Of a stretch of 64,000 nucleotides of DNA, positions 49,501-63,324 are shown piece after piece. Source of the DNA: Formicarius rufipectus. Its lineage: Eukaryota; Chordata; Aves; Passeriformes; Formicariidae. Made by a program: the position numbers and the translations under genes. The notes below the pieces were generated by a model that was not told the origin of the DNA, did not search any database, and saw nothing but the letters and a program-made list of their open reading frames with translations. The stretch spans positions 889,818-953,817 of the forward strand of contig VXAU01004384.1 in the NCBI GenBank assembly GCA_013399695.1, given 5' to 3'. The first letter of the stretch is position 1. Each line of letters starts with the position of its first letter.

Positions 49501-52500
49501 TAGTAAATGCCACAGCGTGGTGACACTTTTTAACACATTAAAGACAATATTTTTTTCTTGCAGGAAGGAACTGCAGACAACTCATGTCAGCAGTCAAATT
49601 AAAACAAGTCTTTCTGAACAAAATGGGCTCTTTTATAGAGACTTGGTCTCAGTCATCACCTCCAGATTTAATGGACTGCAGTTTCTTCAGCTTTTGGGAA
49701 ATCCAATCTGACAGTCTGCAGAGGGAGATTTATTTGTACCCACCTATACATAAAGACTCCATACTGTGGCATCAGCCAGTCAGATGCATGATAGAAGTTC
49801 AGCATATTTTGAAGAGAAACAGTCTGGATTATTTTCTAACTGCAGCTAAAAAATGTATTTTCCCTCATCTAACACTGGTGAAGAGGACTGCACCTGTCAG
49901 GTGCCTCTTGCAGCCAGAACTGCAGCCTGCCCTCTCAGGCAGAAGTCAGAAGACAGTGATGCAAAGATACCAAGTGGAAGAAAATGAAAGAGAAGAGCTT
50001 TGCAGAAGTGGGACTTTGCATTAGTAATTAAGAGTAGCATGGATTTCACACCAGCTGTAGCAGCTTTCCATCTACAGACAGAAGCAAGGAAAAGGGGAGC
50101 AATACACAGCACAATTCACTGCCAGAAAGATTACAGAAATACACCTTCATGAGAATGTTACAGTCTGAGCAAAAGGAAATCTCGAGGGATGGATAGTTTA
50201 GCAAGACCAAACCACATGAACAAAAAATATCAAGGGGAAAAATAAAAGGGGAGGGAAAATCCAATTGGATTTCAATCTGGACTACAGAAAACAGGTTTCC
50301 TGACTAAGAGCAATGCCTTGAAGTGCTTAACAACAAACAGGCCTCTTGAAAAAAAGTTATGGCCTTAAAGTTATTTACACAACAGCTGGGACTCCTAATT
50401 TTTCCAGCCTTGTATCTTCTCCAGCTACAAAGCATTTTATACCCTCAATAGTTCTTGCCCATCACAATGCAGTGAAAAAGTCAGAAATGCAGAACCCTCA
50501 AGGGAACTGGACCCCAGAGAATTGATTTAGGCATCTGCTCACCATTTTGTTTAGCACATTTTCTCTGGTTCTCAGTAGCCCAATATGCTTCTGAAGAACC
50601 TGGGAGCAGTTTGACATATTGAGGAGCGTAAAAAAAAGCCGGTAACAAGTGGTTGTTCATTTTACCTTCGCTGTAAATCTGAGTACAACACCCAGTGCAC
50701 CACATCAATTCCAAACACATGCAGGCAGATATACAGTGTGCTGCTTGCCCTGATCAAGACACAGTGCAGCAGAGAAAAAAAGAAATAAGGCTCTCCAGCA
50801 AGACATAAAAATACTCAAATCTTTTGTAAGCAAAAGTCCAATTTTAAGGAGGTCTAAACTCTCCTAACTCCAGAACAACATCACCACTATGCAGACAGAG
50901 TAAGCCAGCCCAGAGATCCCAAAGAGTCCTACAGCAGATGCCGATTTCAGCTGATAATGTGAGCATTTTTGAGGAGCAGTGTGGTGCAAGAAGGCTATTC
51001 AGCAAGGCTGGGAAAAAACCCACCCATACCCAAATCAGTTCAAACTGAATCTTTGACAGAGGCAACATGATAGCTGTATCTTGGTGAGTTTTTAGGGAGA
51101 AATGAAGAAATTCTGACGAAGTACAACTATCCCCACATAAGCCACCCAGGAACATAAACTTTACATGACCTAATACCAATGCCATGACTGCTTCGCTGTA
51201 AGTCCAGCAGATCTGGTGAGGGATCACAAAATCTATAGGTTGTTTCATGTCATGCCTGTTGTTAAAATACGGTATGTTTTAACAGATGAGGAAAGCTGAG
51301 GACTGACAGCAATTTCCCTAATTCTTGGACAGGATTCATACCCCAAAGAACCACAAAGCCATCTGATGCCAGAAAATACAAACCACACAGACCCTGAAGC
51401 CTCCATTTCTGCCACAAGAACTTTGCACTGCCCAAACAGCAAGACCAGGAGCATGAACTGAGACTCTCTCTACAGAGCTCAATTTGCCTCTTTTTTTGAA
51501 GGATGTTTTACTCAGGTATCTCTAGAGTTCCCTAGCAGGGGAGGCAGATGTACTCCGTGCTGAAATTATGGAGCAATCAGCATTTGCCATCAACAATTTG
51601 GCATCAATTACAAGAGATTTTTTTTTTCTCCTCTCTCCCTGAAAGTACGCAGTTTTTCCTGTGTGGGACTGTTTGACTATATCTGGTTGACTTGATCATC
51701 AGAAAAAACGAATGCAGGATGTCTGATTAAGCACCAAACATTAAAAACACTAACATTTACAATTCAATATCTGATCAATCAACTTTAGTTGTGAAAACTC
51801 AACTGTGGTTTAAAAAAAAACCAAAACAACAGCAACAAAAAACAAACCTCAGAAATTCTGAGTCCACTAAAATCAGAGATGAATTAGTAAAAAAAAGCCC
51901 AAAATCACTAAAAAAAACCACCAAAAAACCATATCACGATTCAGTACAAATGACAAACTAGACAGAGAGAGGGAACATCTACGTTATTTTTTCAAAGTAA
52001 TAACTATTATGAGTGTACTTCTGAGAATCAAACAGAGCAAGCTCTCCAGTGTTTTGACCTCCAGAAGGTCATGTTCACAAGTCAGTGACCGCAAGAGCCA
52101 AGCTGGCATTCCCAGTGCCCACAACAATAGATCCAATTACTTCAGCCAACATGCATTAAAAAGCAAATGCAGCACATGAAGCTCCCATTGCTTCCTTAAT
52201 TCAAATACATATATCCACAAAAGCAAAGATGAGAACAGCACCCTTATAATTTCTGTATCTTACGCATGCTCTGCTTCTTAACTTTCCTTAAATATTCTGT
52301 TTTCCACTTTTTCTTCCCCTGGTGTTTGCCTGTTTGGAAACACTTCTCCCAAACTCAAACCAAAATGGGAAACAGCACATTGATTTGATACCTATTTGCT
52401 TTGTGAATTCCCACCATTATTTATTGCAATTCTTCAGACTTGGCTAGGACAAAATACCATTTAGTTGTTCTTTCAATTGCAGATGCATATCTAAGTGCTC

Positions 52501-55035
52501 AGTAAAAAAATAAACTCATTTCATACTTCAAACTTTTGAATTTGCTAAATAACTGCAGTTCCAGTAATTCGAGAAGAAACAGAAAGCTTCAGTAAGCACA
52601 CTGCTGAAGCAAAAAAAGTTCAAAGGGGATCAACAGTATCTGATAAAAGGCAGATTAAAAGAAAAATTCACAAAACCCAACAATAACTACCAAATACCTC
52701 ATCCCCAAGGTCACTGGAGGAATGGCTGGGACCAAATGTCAATGAAAACCCCTTCACAAGTATTCAGCATGCTCTACCCTTATATCACTGGGTGGGGATG
52801 GGGTTTGCCTTCCTCGCTGTAAGGCCTAAAGACCAGCACTAAATCTGGCAGCTCTGTGGGCTCCCACACTTGCACCTCAGCTCCTGCACTGCCCAGGGAT
52901 GACAGTGCTGGCTCCATCTCACACAACACAGGGACAATGTTGCCACCAAAAACCTCCATCACCTCTATATTCTTCTCAGGCAGACAGGGCTCTGCTCAAT
53001 GGCTTCCAAGCAGCAGAGGGGAGTGCCCCAGCTGCTGCCCCTGGGCCCACAGACACACACTGGGCACAGCAGAGGAGCTCTGCTCATCTGAAAGGGGAGC
53101 TAATGTGGCTGCTATTTATGCAAACTTTGTAAAGGTCCTTATTTACTCCCAATAAAGCTGTGTTAGAAGAATCACAACAAATATACCTATCCAGAGTACA
53201 GCAGACAAAACTGTGAAATGATACTGCTGCAGAAAAACAGCCCATAGCCCTAAATCCTGTATTATTAAGGGCAGCGTACAGTGACCTATTAATACATCTA
53301 GAGCCCTTTGTTGCCCTATTATCAATAGCAAACCTTCTGCACTATTTTGGGAAGTGACCTTTTCCCACAGCATGGTGTAGCACGAGCCAGGAACCTCCTG
53401 GACTGTAATTCCAGCCCCACCACTGACTTGCTGCATGATGAGGAAAAGTTGCTTTAACCTCCCAGGTGCTGTTTCTCTTTCTGTAGACACACTCACCTAC
53501 CTCTCTGCTCAGTGGAGTGCCTTACTCAGTTCAAATATTTGAGCAGAGCTTGGAGGATGCAAAACACCAGATCAGTGTGACACATTGCTGCAGCTGCTTA
53601 AGGAGTTTAACACAGGAGAAATTCAGCTGCAGCTGGAAGAACATATTGTTCAGAGCTACAAGATTCCCCTTCCACAGGTGAGAACTTACAGCCGCCAGTT
53701 TTAGGCTACAAGTCACCACCAAGTGACATTTCACTTGTCACGATGATTTCAAGCTGGAGTTTCTCAACACACAAGAAAGAAAATCTCAGTATTTGTTCCC
53801 ACCTACATGGCAGCAGAATTCAGGTAATGTTAACAATGCACATAATGGCAAAGGATACACCTAAAACAATGGCATGCAGCGCCCATAGGATCAGAGTTAC
53901 CGGGATGAGTGGAACGCACAGTATATACTCAGTTTACACAGTCTGGGACATCTCAAATGTCAAATAAATAAAAGCTGGGTTATAGGAAGTTACAGAGATT
54001 AAAAAAATAGAGCAGAGACTGTAACAACACCAGCTATTTCTCACTCTCTCTAAATAAATAAAAGTCATGACTAAATGAAGTCATTCTGAAAGCATGAATT
54101 ATTTCATATCCATATTTGAATTACTTTGGCAGAATACTTCCAGGCTTAAGCCCCTCAAATTGCAGTAGCAGGTGAAAAATATTTACAAATTACAGGAACA
54201 TGCACAAGCACACAGTAAAACTACAGGAAGACTATATTCTCAACTTAGAAAAAAAACAATCACATAACTCTTTCCTGATAGGCAGAGATCAATTTGTTTT
54301 CAACATCTCACTTCTCTCCTGCCTCACTACAAAAGAAAAGTCTAGATACCAAGAGTATTTCAAAGTTGACTAATAACTCTCCTTCATAATTTTACCAACA
54401 GCTTCCAAATAAAATTTACTTTGTGGCTTGAAACCCATCCTGCTGGAAGAAATTCCATTTCAATTCCTTTGTAATTGAGAGCACCACTCAAGTTCCTAAA
54501 TCTGCATCCCTAATTCTTCAGCAGTAAAAGTGAGTTTCACAGCATGGAATATTTAACCTGAAAGCCACAACACCACACCCTTATTTACATGAGGAAGTTT
54601 CCAGGATGAACACTATTCTTCCATCATGAGGATCCCCAAATGCCCTCAAAAACTCCTTAACTATTATTTAAAAAGCACTTTGTTCTACAGATAGCAATAT
54701 TTGACATAGATGTGCAAGCATGGCATGGAAGTTTTAGAAGAATTAAATTATGGCCATTATTGAAATCCATGTTTGAACTTAATATTTAATATGTCTTTAC
54801 TGACAGATTTCATGCACTGATCCTAATTAACAGTGCCCAGAGGTAGCTTTTTCGGGTTCTTCAGACTGAACTACAGCAAAATTTTAGACTTGGGCTATAG
54901 ATACACAGAAAACAAAGGACAGGAATACACACTACTTAGTGACTGGGTATAACTTAGATGTTAGGAAACAACCAGGAGGCAGAACCCCCTGATGTGAACA
55001 CACACACAGGTCCCGACAGCCACTATTGCCACTAA
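46556..55035. other. Intergenic DNA with no supported gene
   Basis: AT-rich, mostly single-copy sequence. Open frames of up to 147 codons (47961-48404, 49584-50024, 50844-51248 minus) have no domain, no consistent splice context and no GC rise like the real exons, so I do not call them. No tRNA, rRNA or recognisable ncRNA was found. A long ZNF827 or MMAA transcript could extend into it. Confidence 0.7.
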
Positions 55036-55038
55036 AAC

Positions 55039-55182
55039 TTATTTCTGCACCATCTTGTACATTTTTATTCTTTCCTCATTAACTTCATCAAAAAAAGTTG
55101 AAATTTCCCCCGTAGCCCAAGACCAGCGGGGGATGAAACGCGGCTGTGGCAGTGTATGACAGCCCACCCCGAGCATCAGCAT
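55039..55182 (-). CDS. Unrecognised 47-codon ORF in CpG-rich patch (tentative)
   Basis: The minus-strand frame has an ATG at 55182 with G at -3. It encodes MLMLGVGCHTLPQPRFIPRW, then SWATGEISTFFDEVNEERI, then KMYKMVQK and TAA at 55041-55039. The same frame stays open upstream to about 55311 without another ATG. The peptide has a hydrophobic start and an acidic/basic, helix-like C-terminus that looks protein-like. I cannot match it to a family. It lies within a local cluster of CpGs in otherwise CpG-poor DNA. It could be a small-protein gene, a terminal exon, a decaying retrocopy, or chance. Confidence 0.3.
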   Translation of the reverse strand: MLMLGVGCHTLPQPRFIPRWSWATGEISTFFDEVNEERIKMYKMVQK

Positions 55183-55290
55183 CGCTAAGGCGGTGGAAGT
55201 ACCGCGCCGGAGGGCCGAGCGCTGCCGTACAGCACCATCTAAGGGCTCTCTATAGGTACTGCTGAGGGGACGTATGGACCGAGCGCTATG
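55110..55290. promoter_or_regulatory. Small CpG-rich patch (possible promoter/CpG island)
   Basis: More than ten CpGs fall within about 180 bp (for example GTACCGCGCCGGAGGGCCG and GGACGTATGGACCGAGCGC), while the surrounding kilobases have very few. Such clusters usually mark unmethylated regulatory DNA or a young insertion. No TATA box or initiator was identified. Confidence 0.4.
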
Positions 55291-55399
55291 GACTGGCTGT
55301 CCCCAGCACACTCACTGCCCTTACACCCCTGCAGTGACAGCAAAACTCTCCGAGCAACTGTTTCTCCTGTGAACCGCTGTCCCTGTTTCATCAGGAATC

Positions 55400-58300
55400 A
55401 CGTGGGAAATGAAGTTGCCCACGAGCAGGCTGAGGAGTAACTTTCAGAATAACAAGGTTTATCTTTGGCAATTTCTTGGTATGCAAACAAGGTGGTTTAT
55501 TACTTACACTCTAGTTTAAGCACAGGAGGAGAGAAAATGTGATGGCATTTAGACTTAGAAACTAAAAAACAAGACTAGCTTTAATTATATCCAGCTTGTG
55601 CAATATTTAAATGGCTATTTCGGTTTTTCAATGCAAAATTCCTTTTCATTCTAATTTATACAAGCCTTGCTCCTAAAAATCCTCTGGGGTGATTTTCCAA
55701 TGCAATCTACATGAGGAATGCCACACTACCCTAAGGATCTACTTAGTACAGCCCTAATCTCAAGGATAAGCCAATAATGGAAAAGAAAAATTATGAAACC
55801 AGAAGTATTCAAACTGTCTCACAGAAATGTTCTTGCATTTTGGATGTTCCTCAAGGTTCAAATGTTCAAAAATGCTAGATGAGAACTACCCAAACTAGAC
55901 TAATTTACAGGATCTGTGCATGTCTCCACAGCAATATTTTCTAAGAACGGGAAATGGGCCAAACAAGATTACTTTAATTATCCCAGTTTCCCTCTGAAAT
56001 GTCCTGTCTCATTGCCTATGAAATTTACCACCCCAAAAATGGAAAACTGACTTATTTAATGGGATGAAATTCAGACAAGTCTGCATTCTAGGACCCTTAC
56101 TCAATTCTGTGTTAGGCACATGCTCAAATGTTGACCTTTCCTGACCTCAGGGTATGGAGAGTCAGTAGCATTTCTAATATAAGAAAGTGAACAGCAAGGA
56201 ATTGTGTGTGGTGGAGAAGGGTGTGTGGGACAGCATCTTCCAGCTAAACTGAACGCCATGAGCATTGTGCAAGACATGAAACCAGGACTTTCAACACATC
56301 ATAATTCAAAATAACTGATTAATCTTGGTACAGAAATAAAGCATTCAGTGGCCTTTAAGTTGTTCTAGTGCTGTACAGTGGGCATGATCTGCCCAGTTGT
56401 TGCAGATGTGCAAATGACAGCACTAAGGAGTCCCATCAAAAAGATTTTTTTTCACTTACAAGAGAATGTCAGATTCTAATGGATAACAAAAAGGAAAAGT
56501 GAAGGATAACAGTATTTGATGTACTTAAAGTTTGAAACATCAATTTTCAAATCTGCTCCAGTTCTATTGCCACTGTATGCAGAAGGAACCAGTCTACTTA
56601 TAAGTGCTGCATCACAGCACTTAAAAACGACAAAAATGGTTTTTTACTTTTACTGAAACTATTTCTGATCTATAGCTCTTAATCTAAGTTCCCTACTGCG
56701 CTTTTAAATCAGAAGTTAAGAACATGGCTTGTTTTGCATCCTGCAGATATCAAATATTAGCAGCTATTGTTCAGTGAAGACAGAAAAATCATAGTCACAG
56801 CTCAAAATGAAATCCTGTTTTGGTGAACACAATTTGCTCTGTTTAGCAAGCAAGGGCAGAAAAAGTCATTCCTCTTAGTCTCAAGCAGCAGTCAGGATTT
56901 CCACATAGACCACTTTGTCAAGATTAATGCAATTAAAAAGCAAAAGAGCAATATTTGCAACATAATTCACCTTTCCATTTGCTGTTTATTTTACGTGATG
57001 GAGCCCTGCTAGATACCATGCACTTGCCATGCTTTTGACATGACACCTAGGACAGAAACCAGTTTCTTATGTGTCTGCCTGTTCTGGCATAAGCATTTGA
57101 TCTCAATTGTGCAATTACAGCAATATTAGTCCTCTCCATAAATTTTATGAGATTGGGACAGCTGAAAAGTAGAGTTTATCTTTGAACTTCAAAAGTGAAG
57201 GGACACCAGAGCGTAACAGGCTTGTGAAACAGGCTTGCTGACCTTTCAATATGTTGACCTGTACTGCTCTTAACAGATATCAAAAAATAAGAGAGGTCAG
57301 CAGTGGAGGTGAGAAGGGAAAGGAGAAAACTAGCACACTGGCAAGGCATTATTTCCCACATAATGTCCACAGGTTTGCAGGTGTCTCAGGATCATAACAC
57401 TTCTGGCAGGAAAAGTATACAAATACTTACCTGTTTCTTATTGAGATCTAAGTAAAAGACAACCATCTGAGTAACAACGGAAGCTTCTAAGCTTATGACG
57501 TTTTAAGGCACATTAATTGTTGCAGCTTGTGATGTCACTAAAGAGCTTCTGTCCAGTTAGACTCAAAATTTACAGTTTGGAATTAAGGTGAAACAAGAAC
57601 TTACTCTTTGCTCTTATTTTACAGGCTCTGCCAGATTTGATCAGATAAAAAACACATAGTCAGTGCAGATCCCTAATCAAACACATTCAATATCCCTTCA
57701 ATTTGTGCAATCCTTTCTAAGAGATGTAAACCGGGAAATTCTTAGCACCCTAATTTCCCTCTCATCTATGGATTATTTTGCCTACTCTAAACTACTTCTC
57801 TAAATAAGAATAAACCTTACTGTGATAGCCGAAGTCTGTTTCTGCTTTCATGAGAGGAGAGTCTGACATCACAGTCTGGGAACCAGCTCAGCTCTTTTTC
57901 CTGAAAAGAATGCAGGATACATCTTAGCATAGTTGACTTGCCTCTAAACTTCCCATTCTCCACATCTTCCTAGGATGGCGACTGTTTTCTTCTCAGATTT
58001 GATGAGAGAGAGAAAGAAAGAAGACTAAAGTGCAAAGGTAACAAAGAGGTCAAGAAGAGACAGTTTCCCTCAGATGCTGCTAACAGACGCCAAACAACAG
58101 TTTCACACGACTTTAGCACCCCTTGTTCCCTGCTGGTGAGCTCCGTCCAAGCCTGGGTTCACCGAGGTTACAGGAAAAGAAAAGGTTGTACTTTTGTTGA
58201 TCAACGCTGCCAAGCAACGAGTCATAAAAACTAACATTACTCTTGTCTTCTGCTGGTTGCAATTAAGGGAACTACAAATGGGATCACGGATTCAGGGCCA

Positions 58301-61300
58301 AGAGAAATCTTTAGCAGCGCGACTGTGCAATGCTACAAGCCACACAGTCCAGGAGAGTGTCTTCTCATTATACACACATTAAGCAGCCCCAGCCATTGCA
58401 GTCTGCACAGTGCAGGTCAGCCCAGTCACCTGAAGTTATAAGAGCATTTGGTTTCTAATAGAATATAATCATTAGGTTATGGCAGTCACTTCCAACGAAG
58501 AAACAAAGCAAAAAGCAGCGTTAATTACTGATTAACTTCATGAATATTTGAATAATGTTAAAAGGTGCATTAGTAAAGCTTTTTTTTTTTTTAGATTAAT
58601 CTACCAGTGGAAGAGAAGAAAAAGAAAATGAAAACCTAGTAAGTAACACAGAGTAGGAACACACTTTGCCATAGTATTTTAAGGGAAGAGACAGAAATAT
58701 CATTGTGCATTCTGAAAAGTAAAGATTTTGACGTATGTTACATGCAAACAGTCATTTACTCAAACTACAAGAACTTTTAACTATTCCCCACTTAGAGCAC
58801 AATTGCAAACAAATTCACCTAGCTCCAACAAGGGTCACATTAGACTGGTCCCATGTAACACAGATCCTTAGAAGACAGGAAAGGGAACTGAATTTATAAT
58901 TTTACTAAGTCTCACACAGCAAGCACTGTGGATCACATGATTTTCTGTGGTTTGCGAGTAAAGATAATTCTTATGCCCGCATGGGAGGAAAAGAGAAAAG
59001 ATACTCTTCTTGCTGCTCCATAACATACCTGCTCCACACACTGCCATCAGTGTCAGATCCTCTTTTTCTTGCTTGTTCACCAGCTGAATCGTGTTGCTAG
59101 TCAACCTGTGCACTGATGATTCCCCAAATCACAAGTTCAACTTCTACTGAAGTTGAATTTGAAGAATTTCGTTCTTCAAATTATGTATGTTTGACAGTAG
59201 TCCAGCAGGAATAGTTATGGAAACACTAAGAGTTGTAAAAATATTTCTCATTTTAACTCATGGATAATGCTACTTACTGACTGTTCATCCAAGTGGGGAG
59301 CAACAGAGCACTCCAAGGAAGGAAAAGTAAGAAGTAAAAGGGAAATAAGTATGTTTACACTAATAGAAAGCAATTCAGTAATTGACTCTTGCCACATTAC
59401 TTTAAGAAACAAAACTTCAGAAAGGGAACTGCATATGGTTTAATTAAAAAAAAAAAAGTTAATTTGTATTCTTCAGCTCTGCTCAACCCCCATGCCCAAA
59501 AGTCTCAAGATGCACAAACAGCCAACAGACTGCAGATTTAACTAATATAGAAACAATGCATGGGAAGAGAACATAAAGAATGAGCAAGCATGCAGAACAG
59601 TAAGTAACACATTTACAAAAGGAGAGGGCAGATTAGATATCAAAGGAAAGTTTTTTATTACTTAAAGCAGGACATTACAACAGAACAGTAGTCAAGAAGG
59701 GGTCACTGGGTCCTGTCACTGAAAACAGAGATATTAGATATAAAAAGGAATAAGTCACATTAAGAGCATGAACTTGCTAAGAGCATTTTTTCAACCTTAA
59801 GTAACATGGCTGTAAATATACATGGGGCACAGAGTAAAAAGACTACCGAACTGTAACCCTTGTACTTTACTGACCTGTTCCAGAGTCCTGGGTAAATCAC
59901 TTGATCTCAACACACTTGTTTTTTCCAGCTGTGAAACACCAGCAACATCTGTTACACAGAGACCTGGGGGAAAGTTTCACTCTTAGAGACAAGTGCAAGG
60001 CTTCATAGGAAATGAGTTCATGTATTTGATGTTTATTCCTTACCTCCCATGCTAATTTGTCTAACAGTTTATCATATCTCTAGCTACAAACTATTGCTAT
60101 TGTTTTCTCATAAGTTATATTATTTTCCCATACTATTCTGCAGCAGCTGTGGTTTTAAATGTTAACATGAGAGCAAATTAACAACTCAAGAAACTAAGAA
60201 TGTGTCAACTTCCTACTCAACAGATTTGTTTACTCTCATTTTTAAGAAGCCTGTTTACTTGAATGACAATATTTTAATTCATTTTAGCCAGCTTAATCCC
60301 ACAGAGCTAAAAATGATGAGCTGAAAATGCTCTTCCCTATCCTGGTGAATATCAAATTGTTTACTGAGTTGTAGCCTATCAGCTAAAGCTCTGCAGCCCT
60401 TCTGAAGACAATGCATCTCCCCAGCCCATGAGGACATGAACAAAACTGCAATTAACTGAACAGCACTTGACACCAAAATATAGGACAGCAAAATTTTACA
60501 AGCTTTTCAGTATAAGGGTATTTCTGTCTACTGAGGCATGAGGCGCAGATGAGCCATAAAGAAGGAAAATCTGATTTTCACTTAATGCTCTGCTTTAAGA
60601 GGAAAATGCAGGTGAAAGAACCTGCTTAAGCCATTGCAATTCTAGGAGTTCATCAGTAAACTAACAATACTTTAAAGGAAGCAACAAAATGAGAAAATAA
60701 TGACGGCCCATGGCTGGAGTGGATCAACAGATCTGCAACCAGAAAACAAATACTGAAGAAGTGGTAAAACACATTCTGCTTGAGCAGCTGTCCTTTAAAC
60801 AAAGCTGCAGGTTCTATTTTACTTTCTTGGAAGCTCATGTATAACAGACAACAGCAGACCCTGACGGAAGAAGTAGTAATGACAATAATAAGGGTTTGAT
60901 CTAATAGATGAACACAAATGAGGTCACCTCAAAAACTGCCAACTGAAACAAATGGTCTATCAAAAAGTTGTGAACTCACCGGTTAAAATGCTGCTGCTTG
61001 CATTAATTCATTTTCCACCTGACTGTCATTTCTTCTACTAGGTACCATAAAATACAGTCAATATTTAAAGCTGGAAGGACATAAGACATTACTTTTGGTG
61101 TGAGGCACTCTCTGTCATATTCAATAGACGTTGCTTAAATAAAGAAACTATAAGCACCACATTCTTTTATAACTCAGCATGGTCATAACCTGCTTCTGCC
61201 TGTGCTTCTGCCACTCCCTATATTCCTTCAGGTGTTTCTATGTAACCAATTTCAGCAACTCCAAATTACTGATTAAGGAATATCAGAGCTCTGAGGTTCT

Positions 61301-63036
61301 GACAATCCATGTGACGAAAGCCACTAACTCCAGCTACACCAGTGCAGGATTTCTTAACAAAGAAATGCCTAAGCTCTATGTCCCACAAAATACCACAGTG
61401 CCCTGCAATACTATTTCACTGCAAACATAGATGGGGATCATTGCTTTTAAGCTTTTAAAGAGTATTTTTCATTTGCCTTGCAGTTTGCTTTTAACTTTCT
61501 AGTCATATTTTGTATTTTTAGAATAAAAATATATGGACTATTAGACAGACACTACCATAAAATGGGAAAAATAACTGGAATATTAGCATGAAGGATAGAA
61601 GTTCCTTCTGCATTGTGTAATTTGTGCCACTTTGATAAACCAAAGGAAACAAAATCCTCAGCATTTCCAGAAATCATTCATCTTTTCTCATAGTTGCCAA
61701 ACTTAGAACCACACATGAATTTGAATTCTGAAAGCACAGAGGCCTAGCAGGCAAAAGTAACTCAGTTGGGAGCACAATATAACAACTAGCACAAGGGGAA
61801 GAAAATAAATACTCTGGGGAAAACCATAAAGGAGAAAGATCAAAGTAAACCATTTAATTGCTACGCTGGAATTGGTCAGAAGCCTAACAGGTGAAACTGT
61901 GCTAAAGACAACACGCCTTTTATGTACAAGTCCAGAAAATAAGAACTATGAAAATCACCAATTCCAATATATGTTTTAAAAAGGAAATTCACCTACACAA
62001 CAACAGACTTACAAACTCTCCTGTTTTACTCTTTTTTCTGTCAGGTCTCCAAAAATTAGCACTTTTCCACTTTATCCTTCAAATTAAGTAGGTTTCAGAT
62101 CAGCTCAGCTTTCTAGATCATGGCTTAGGAAAATGTTTCCTCCAGATTTTTCTCAAGGGAAAATAAAAAGTGAAAGTGCTTTTGGTTGTAAGCAGTCATG
62201 TCTTCTGCAAGAGAGGGGAAAAAAATACCAAACACAATTGTCCATTTTGTTTAAATCCATACAAGGTAAGTGAGATCAGAAAACCTCAAACTGTTATTTC
62301 TAGAGATCAATTATTCTAGTATAAGGACACTTGATAGTAAAACATCATGTGTAACATCTGTTCCATCTGCTGTCTACATTTTAAAAAAGTCTAAATTTTG
62401 CTTTTGTATTAATACATCTATTTTAAGATGGTTAAAATTCCCTTCTCCTTGTGTACAGTGTACAACAACTAACTGTAGCTTCTAAACAGGGACCAAACAT
62501 CACTATGTTCTATTTATATGCATACAATTTATCTAAAACTAAGACTGTGGTCAGGTGCTGTCAGGCAGTCCAATATTCTTGCTGTCACTCAAGGTGAGGA
62601 AAGAAAATGCAATCCATTCTGGCAACAGCTGAGGCTATATTAGAATGGAAAGCTGCAGTGTCAACTCTCTTAAGATGACTCCATAACCAGAATAAAACCC
62701 TGCACCACCACAAACTTTACTCTCCCCCTCTCCCAAAACCAGTGACATTTTCACATCAGCATAAATGTTTTAGCAACAGATCTATGGTGTGTACAAATAG
62801 AAGATCTGGACTTCTGATTTCTTCCAACGCAGTCTGTAGTAATCACTGAGCAAGTGTTTGGATTGGTCATGACCATCACACATAACAGAATCCAGAGGTA
62901 TTCTTTTGCAGAGTACTGGATAGGCATTCCATTATTGTCTGCTGCAGTAAAACATTCGAATCCACACACAGAAAAAGTGCATTTAATGTTCATGTTTACA
63001 TAAAGCACCTATGAAGAACAGAGCAGAAAATAATGC
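55400..63036. other. Intergenic DNA, including MMAA 3' UTR of unknown length
   Basis: No coding exon is supported. The minus-strand MMAA 3' UTR must begin at 63036 and run leftward. A minus-strand ATTAAA lies at 62987-62982, about 50 nt after the stop, but I cannot tell which signal is used. A run of T occurs at 58579-58593. No repeat family was identified. Confidence 0.65.
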
Positions 63037-63324
63037 TTAGAGACCATCCTTGAATGCTTTCAGTAGCAGGTCGGCTGCCAGTCCAGGAGACAAGACTCCA
63101 CTAAGGACTTTTTCTTCTAGAAGTGGAATCTTATCCTTGACTGCCAAATGACTCCGGAAATGTTCCAACATGTTTTCTTGGATGAGATTCCACATCCACA
63201 CTTTCTGCTGTTTCCGTCGTTTGGCGATCAACTCACCACTTGTGAGCATGAGGTCACGGAACTCCATCATTTTATCCCACATGTCCGAGATACCTTCCCC
63301 AGTTTTGGCAGAGATGCGCATCAC
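63037..63324 (-). CDS. MMAA: MMAA terminal coding exon (partial gene)
   Basis: This is the final coding exon of the methylmalonic aciduria type A protein, a mitochondrial G3E-family P-loop GTPase. MMAA gates transfer of adenosylcobalamin to methylmalonyl-CoA mutase and protects that enzyme. The exon opens in phase 0 after the minus-strand acceptor AACAG (63329-63325). The first codon is GTG (Val), then MRISAKTGEGISDMWDKMME, then GELIAKRRKQQKVWMWNLIQ, and it ends SPGLAADLLLKAFKDGL with TAA at 63039-63037. The 95 residues correspond to the C-terminal helical part used for dimerisation and contact with the mutase. The GTP-binding motifs are encoded by upstream exons beyond 64000. The gene faces ZNF827 tail to tail. 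Confidence 0.96.
   Translation of the reverse strand: MMRISAKTGEGISDMWDKMMEFRDLMLTSGELIAKRRKQQKVWMWNLIQENMLEHFRSHLAVKDKIPLLEEKVLSGVLSPGLAADLLLKAFKDGL

Noticed and set aside
47961..50024. Plus-strand open frames 47961-48404 and 49584-50024 considered as a gene between ZNF827 and MMAA
   Set aside because: No similarity to any family I know, no linking splice phases and an AT-rich context. They do not resemble C4orf51.
52780..53155. GC-richer patch with frames on both strands, considered as an exon or promoter
   Set aside because: Few CpGs and no splice-consistent coding frame. Composition alone is not enough.
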